The notes below the pieces were generated by a model. It had not been told where the DNA came from. It was given only the letters and a program-made list of their open reading frames with translations, and did no database searches. Source: Rhytidiadelphus loreus (taxonomy: Eukaryota; Streptophyta; Bryopsida; Hypnales; Hylocomiaceae). Taken from it: DNA of 64,000 nucleotides. The stretch is taken from NCBI GenBank assembly GCA_947034895.1, contig OX344764.1, positions 21,948,001 to 22,012,000 on the forward strand, in the 5' to 3' direction. Of this stretch, positions 60,901 through 64,000 are shown in pieces (the stretch's first letter is position 1; each line of letters begins with the position of its first letter). The translations under genes were made by a program, and so were the position numbers.

Positions 60901-62440
60901 CAACTAGAAATCCTATGTTCCATGGAAGCCATTGAGTCAATTTTATCATAAAGTTGTAGAAGTCATTATGAGCTATATTTTGAAGTGTTGTTTTCAATCA
61001 ATATGAGCTTTATGTAGGGCAATGATTCATTTATAACTCATGTAACAAAAGAACAAATTGTGAACTTGAAGCAAGTTCCATAGCATTTCAAGTAACAAAT
61101 CCGACTAGAATTGTTTTGTAGTCTTCTGGTTGTCTATAGTTATTCTATATTAATCTTCCAATGATTTCTTAGTTGTTTTCTACTTGAAATGTAGTCGTTT
61201 CCTAGTTGCATAACTTGTCTTCTTGTAGTTGTTTTGTAGTTGTAAACTAGTTGTATTTTGGTTGTTCTAAAGTTGTTTTCTAGTTGTCTTTGTATTGATT
61301 TCTAGTTGCACTATAGTTGTAGATTCCACATAACGCAAAGTTGTCTACATCGACACTTCTAACGAATATAGAATGTAAAATACCTGCTCTGTTACGATTC
61401 CATTTTCCTACATTTCTTTTGTACGACTACTCTGCAATTACAACAACATACACATCAAAGTTGGTGCAATTATAGAGGATTGCACTTGTAAGATAGTTAT
61501 ATAGGACACTTAGTTGCATTTGAGTTGCATATGGCCGGTTGTAGCGGACACATTTTTCTTCTAATGTATGTCGCGTGCTGGTTGAGCAATTACTTCGTCC
61601 TTGTACGTGATTTCTTCCCGTTAATACTTGTTCACATCTTCATACAAAAAATGCAGTTCATCACCTCTATCTTGTAAGTACACCCTTAAAATTTGTATAG
61701 TGTCTGCAGCAACCATGACATCAACAACTCCAATAGTTGGTCCATCAGTTGCTTGGAACTCCGCCTCAGCAACTCCAACTACTAGTTCAGCGGGTCCCTA
61801 GAACTTCACATGAGCATTCTGCTTTTGAAGTTGTCTAGGAGGTGCACGTTGCGCCCTCCTCTTTTGTACACGTTGTTGTCCTCTGGGGGTTAATTCCACC
61901 ACAATATGAGATCCATTAGAGTCGTCATCCGTAGTAGAGTCCGACGTCTCATACGTGTTGGGCGACTCAACATGTGTGTTGATCCTGTCCAGCCCTCCTT
62001 CGGGATACCTTATACCCACCCTTGCAATCATTTCATTTGTCAGTGTTGGTATTTTGATACCATCTGCCGTCATTGGCATGCCCTTTAAGGTGGACCAATC
62101 CACCCGCTTGTTCAATCTCACCTTCGCATGTACACCTCGTGCAATGAAAAGGTAGACTTCATTCCTTTTCATGGTGGGTTTTTAATACAACACCTGATAT
62201 GCTTCAATGCATCGTTGTTTGAAGGTCTCATCAAAACAGTATTTTAAGTTGGCTTTATGGAATCGGCAGTGGTAGTTGTGCTGCTCTTCCGGGAAGGCCT
62301 TGTCAATGTGGCACCATTCAATGTAATTGGTGCAAGTCTCAAAACTCCGCGGGTCAGGCACGTCATTCCAACCCTTGTATGCAAGTTTTTGGCCGTTTAA
62401 GACGACTATGTCAAATATAATTTTTTAATATATTTTTAAT
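58000..62440 (-). pseudogene. Decayed gene of the Cys-rich/RING-like family, copy 3, split by CACTA
   Basis: Reading from 62440: YIEWCHIDKAFPEEQHNYHC, RFHKANLKYCFDETFKQRC, then a TAA and KPTMKRNEVYLFIARGVH (62172 onward), closely paralleling copy 1. The frame passes a TAG (61800-61798) and a TAA (61623-61621). It resumes in the same frame after the CACTA element, with one target copy removed, as IEELQRALQAAQMMNEG; it then meets a TAG (59387-59385) and MSTQEDSLAFDEVLA, ending at 58908 in NWDYKN. Below that, shifted frames give a RING-like module, TVCPLCMNPFGPEGG then DTCNHVYHPFCL, and a C-terminal segment (PNPAELVQLSKFEWRETF). The hAT copy at 62665 lies upstream and may have removed the 5' end. 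Function unknown. Confidence 0.6.
59439..61566. mobile_element. CACTA element, 2128 bp, TSD TAT, with captured coding remnant
   Basis: The left end CACTAGAAGAAAATGACAGG pairs with the inverse of the right end CATTAGAAGAAAAATGTG, where CATTA replaces CACTA. TAT flanks both sides (59436-59438 and 61567-61569). TTGCAACTA/TAGTTGCAA motifs crowd both subterminal regions. At 60.70-60.80 kb a plus-strand frame reads PPLPPVPSLVGAIELSKEDN, homologous to the end of the DUF4216 gene at 53.5 kb. It is therefore a deletion derivative of an autonomous element. Confidence 0.9.
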
Positions 62441-62867
62441 ATTAAAAAATTAATTTTGTTATTAAAAAATTAATTTTGTTATTTTTTTAATATTATTATA
62501 TTCTGACTATACAGGACTGGTTCCCAACAATGGAAACAATCCTAAAATAGTCTTCCAAGTAGTTGAAATCTCCCCTAATGGTTGGTATAGTAAATGAGTT
62601 GTTGAAAATAGTCCTTCCACTTGGTTGGATGCAAATTGCGTAGTGTATTTGAATTGGTCTAAGACAGGGTTGTCATATCGGACGGGTCGGAGTGATTAGA
62701 CGGGACAGACGGACGCTCCGGACACTCCGGACACCTTTCATATTTGAAATTTTCGAACACTGAAATTAGAGCGCGAACGTTTCCGTCAAGGGTGGGGACG
62801 TCAGGGAAGGGTAGTTTTAGTCTACCGGGGCGCGGACAATAGGGCAAGAACGTCACGTCATTCCTAC

Positions 62868-62998
62868 ACGTCCCCGCCCGTCGCGTGCGAGTCCCCACTC
62901 GGCACATTCGTGTCCCCGCCCAGCACGTTCACATCCCCGCCTGACGCGTTCGCATCCCCGCCCTGGGCGTGATGCGTCCACGCCCCCGCCTTGTTGCG
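62868..62998. repeat. GC-rich minisatellite of the second hAT copy
   Basis: Units of the type CGTTCGCATCCCCGCCC repeat about seven times. It corresponds to the 41.43-41.56-kb array in inverse orientation but with different unit order and divergence. Confidence 0.75.
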
Positions 62999-63674
62999 TT
63001 CCCGAACGGCAAGGCACGAAGGTCCCACACTAAACTTTGGTATGAATTTAATCATGGGATTCTTCCTTCCCATAGAAAGAGGAGAACCAATTAATGTAGT
63101 CAGCCCTTAATTTGAGCACGGGGAATATCTTCAAGTCAATGGCTACATTAAGAGGTCCAACTACTTTTTGAGTTCAAAGACAACTTATTGAAGCATGTCA
63201 CTCCTTTCTTGAGGCCGGACTTCAAGTTCTTGCCTTCATCAAGCACTTGAGAAGTAGGACCCATGTAAAGTTGGAAACCAAAAAAAAATTAGAAAATGAA
63301 ATTGAACTTCCAAACAAGAAGGACAAAATTTGTATGAATAAAATCCCAAAGGGTTTGGAGTCCTAATGAAAGTCAAGGTACCTATTTGTTTAAATTCAAG
63401 TTTAAGGGTTTATATTTTATTCTTCTAAAGAAAAGGTATTTGTGATTTTGGATTTGAGGTTTACAAATCCAACCATTACCAATGTATATTTTTCAAGCTT
63501 TTGGTTTAAGTCTTCATTTTTTAAATACGAAGCTACAAGATTTTGGATTTAAATCAAATACAAATTATAATGCTTTCAAATATGTTTGAAGGGATTTTTT
63601 CCGGGAAAAAATGCTACAAGGATTTAGGTCTTGAAGACTTTAACAACAAATTCTTGTAATGGGGAAATAAAAGG

Positions 63675-64000
63675 GGTGAATATTGAAATGAAATACTGAT
63701 TAAGTGATTTTTTAATTCAAGGTCAATGGTTTATTTTGCATATGGGGATAGCAAAGCAGTTTGGGTCTTTGAGAATGAAATGAAACATTACCCAAATTGT
63801 TTACGATTTCAAATATTCAATCATTGGACTCCACCCTTTAATTTGTGTAATGGGATCCTAGAACTCTAAACTCTAAAGTCTAGGAGTTAGGAGTGGATAA
63901 TATTGAAATGAAATACTAGTTAAGTGATTTTTTAATTCAAGGGCAATGGTTTATTTTGCGTATGGGATAGCAAAGCGGTTTGGGTCTTTGGGAATGAAAT
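63675..64000. repeat. 220-bp repeat array of the second hAT copy, incomplete
   Basis: It is the inverse of the 40.0-40.77-kb unit: TATTGAAATGAAATACT at 63681 and 63901 is spaced 220 bp, with GGATCCTAGAACTCTAAACT between. The array continues past the window. Confidence 0.88.

Larger units (their letters stand above)
62665..64000 (-). mobile_element. Second hAT-family copy, inverted, cut by the window edge
   Basis: It begins CAGGGTTGTCATATCGGACG and is the reverse complement of the right 1.3 kb of the 35824-41756 element (GC-rich array, GAATATCTTCAAGTCAATGG, 220-bp repeats), about 90 per cent identical by eye. The predicted 8-bp target site is GTCTAAGA (62657-62664); its partner lies outside the window. 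Confidence 0.85.

Noticed and set aside
62659..63073. Minus-strand ORFs rich in Gly/Asp repeats
   Set aside because: Composition artefacts of the second hAT copy's GC-rich array.

Overview
The window looks like nuclear DNA of a streptophyte, most likely a land plant. Two conserved single-copy housekeeping genes have plant-type protein sequence and GT-AG introns. The rest is AT-rich DNA full of plant-type DNA transposons (CACTA, hAT, Stowaway-like and Tourist-like MITEs). I cannot name the species. There is no bacterial operon structure, and I found no CRISPR array or rRNA. I could support no tRNA.

Layout. 0.8-4.3 kb (minus): an eight-exon RsmD-type rRNA guanine-N2 methyltransferase gene. Its last intron is 1.5 kb because it holds a Stowaway-like element. 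5.2-9.2 kb: a 300-bp MITE, a gene-free stretch, then a Tourist-like MITE nested inside another, ending about 220 bp before the next start codon. 9.46-12.8 kb (plus): an intact seven-exon METTL10/EFM4-type protein-lysine methyltransferase gene. These are the only two genes I consider functional.

From 13 kb on the window is decayed genes and mobile DNA. There is an HTH_psq-like fragment (14.6 kb), a hAT-family relic (14.8-15.9 kb), and a broken gene with CCC-YH and SDGC-QFK motifs (19.0-22.7 kb). A 5'-truncated SUVR-type SET-domain histone methyltransferase carries an in-frame stop (24-24.9 kb). A 2.06-kb CACTA element with an AGA target duplication (29.1-31.2 kb) sits inside a decayed minus-strand gene (28.8-35.5 kb). 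A 5.93-kb hAT-like element with a perfect 8-bp target duplication fills 35.8-41.76 kb. A roughly 2-kb array of GACAAATTGTC-type motifs lies at 44.5-46.5 kb. DUF4218 and DUF4216 remnants of an autonomous CACTA element lie at 51.5-54.7 kb. An inverted hAT fragment lies at 54.7-56.4 kb. Another decayed minus-strand gene (58-62.4 kb) is split by a 2.13-kb CACTA element, and a second hAT copy runs off the right edge from 62.67 kb.

The most unusual signal is a decayed gene family present three times on the minus strand (16.4-17.4, 28.8-35.5 and 58-62.4 kb). Members share a Cys-rich N-terminal block, a Val/Phe-rich block and, in two copies, a RING-like C-x2-C...C-x-H-x-Y-H-P-F-C motif. I do not recognise this family. 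All coordinates and splice sites come from reading the sequence by hand; no search or alignment program was run.
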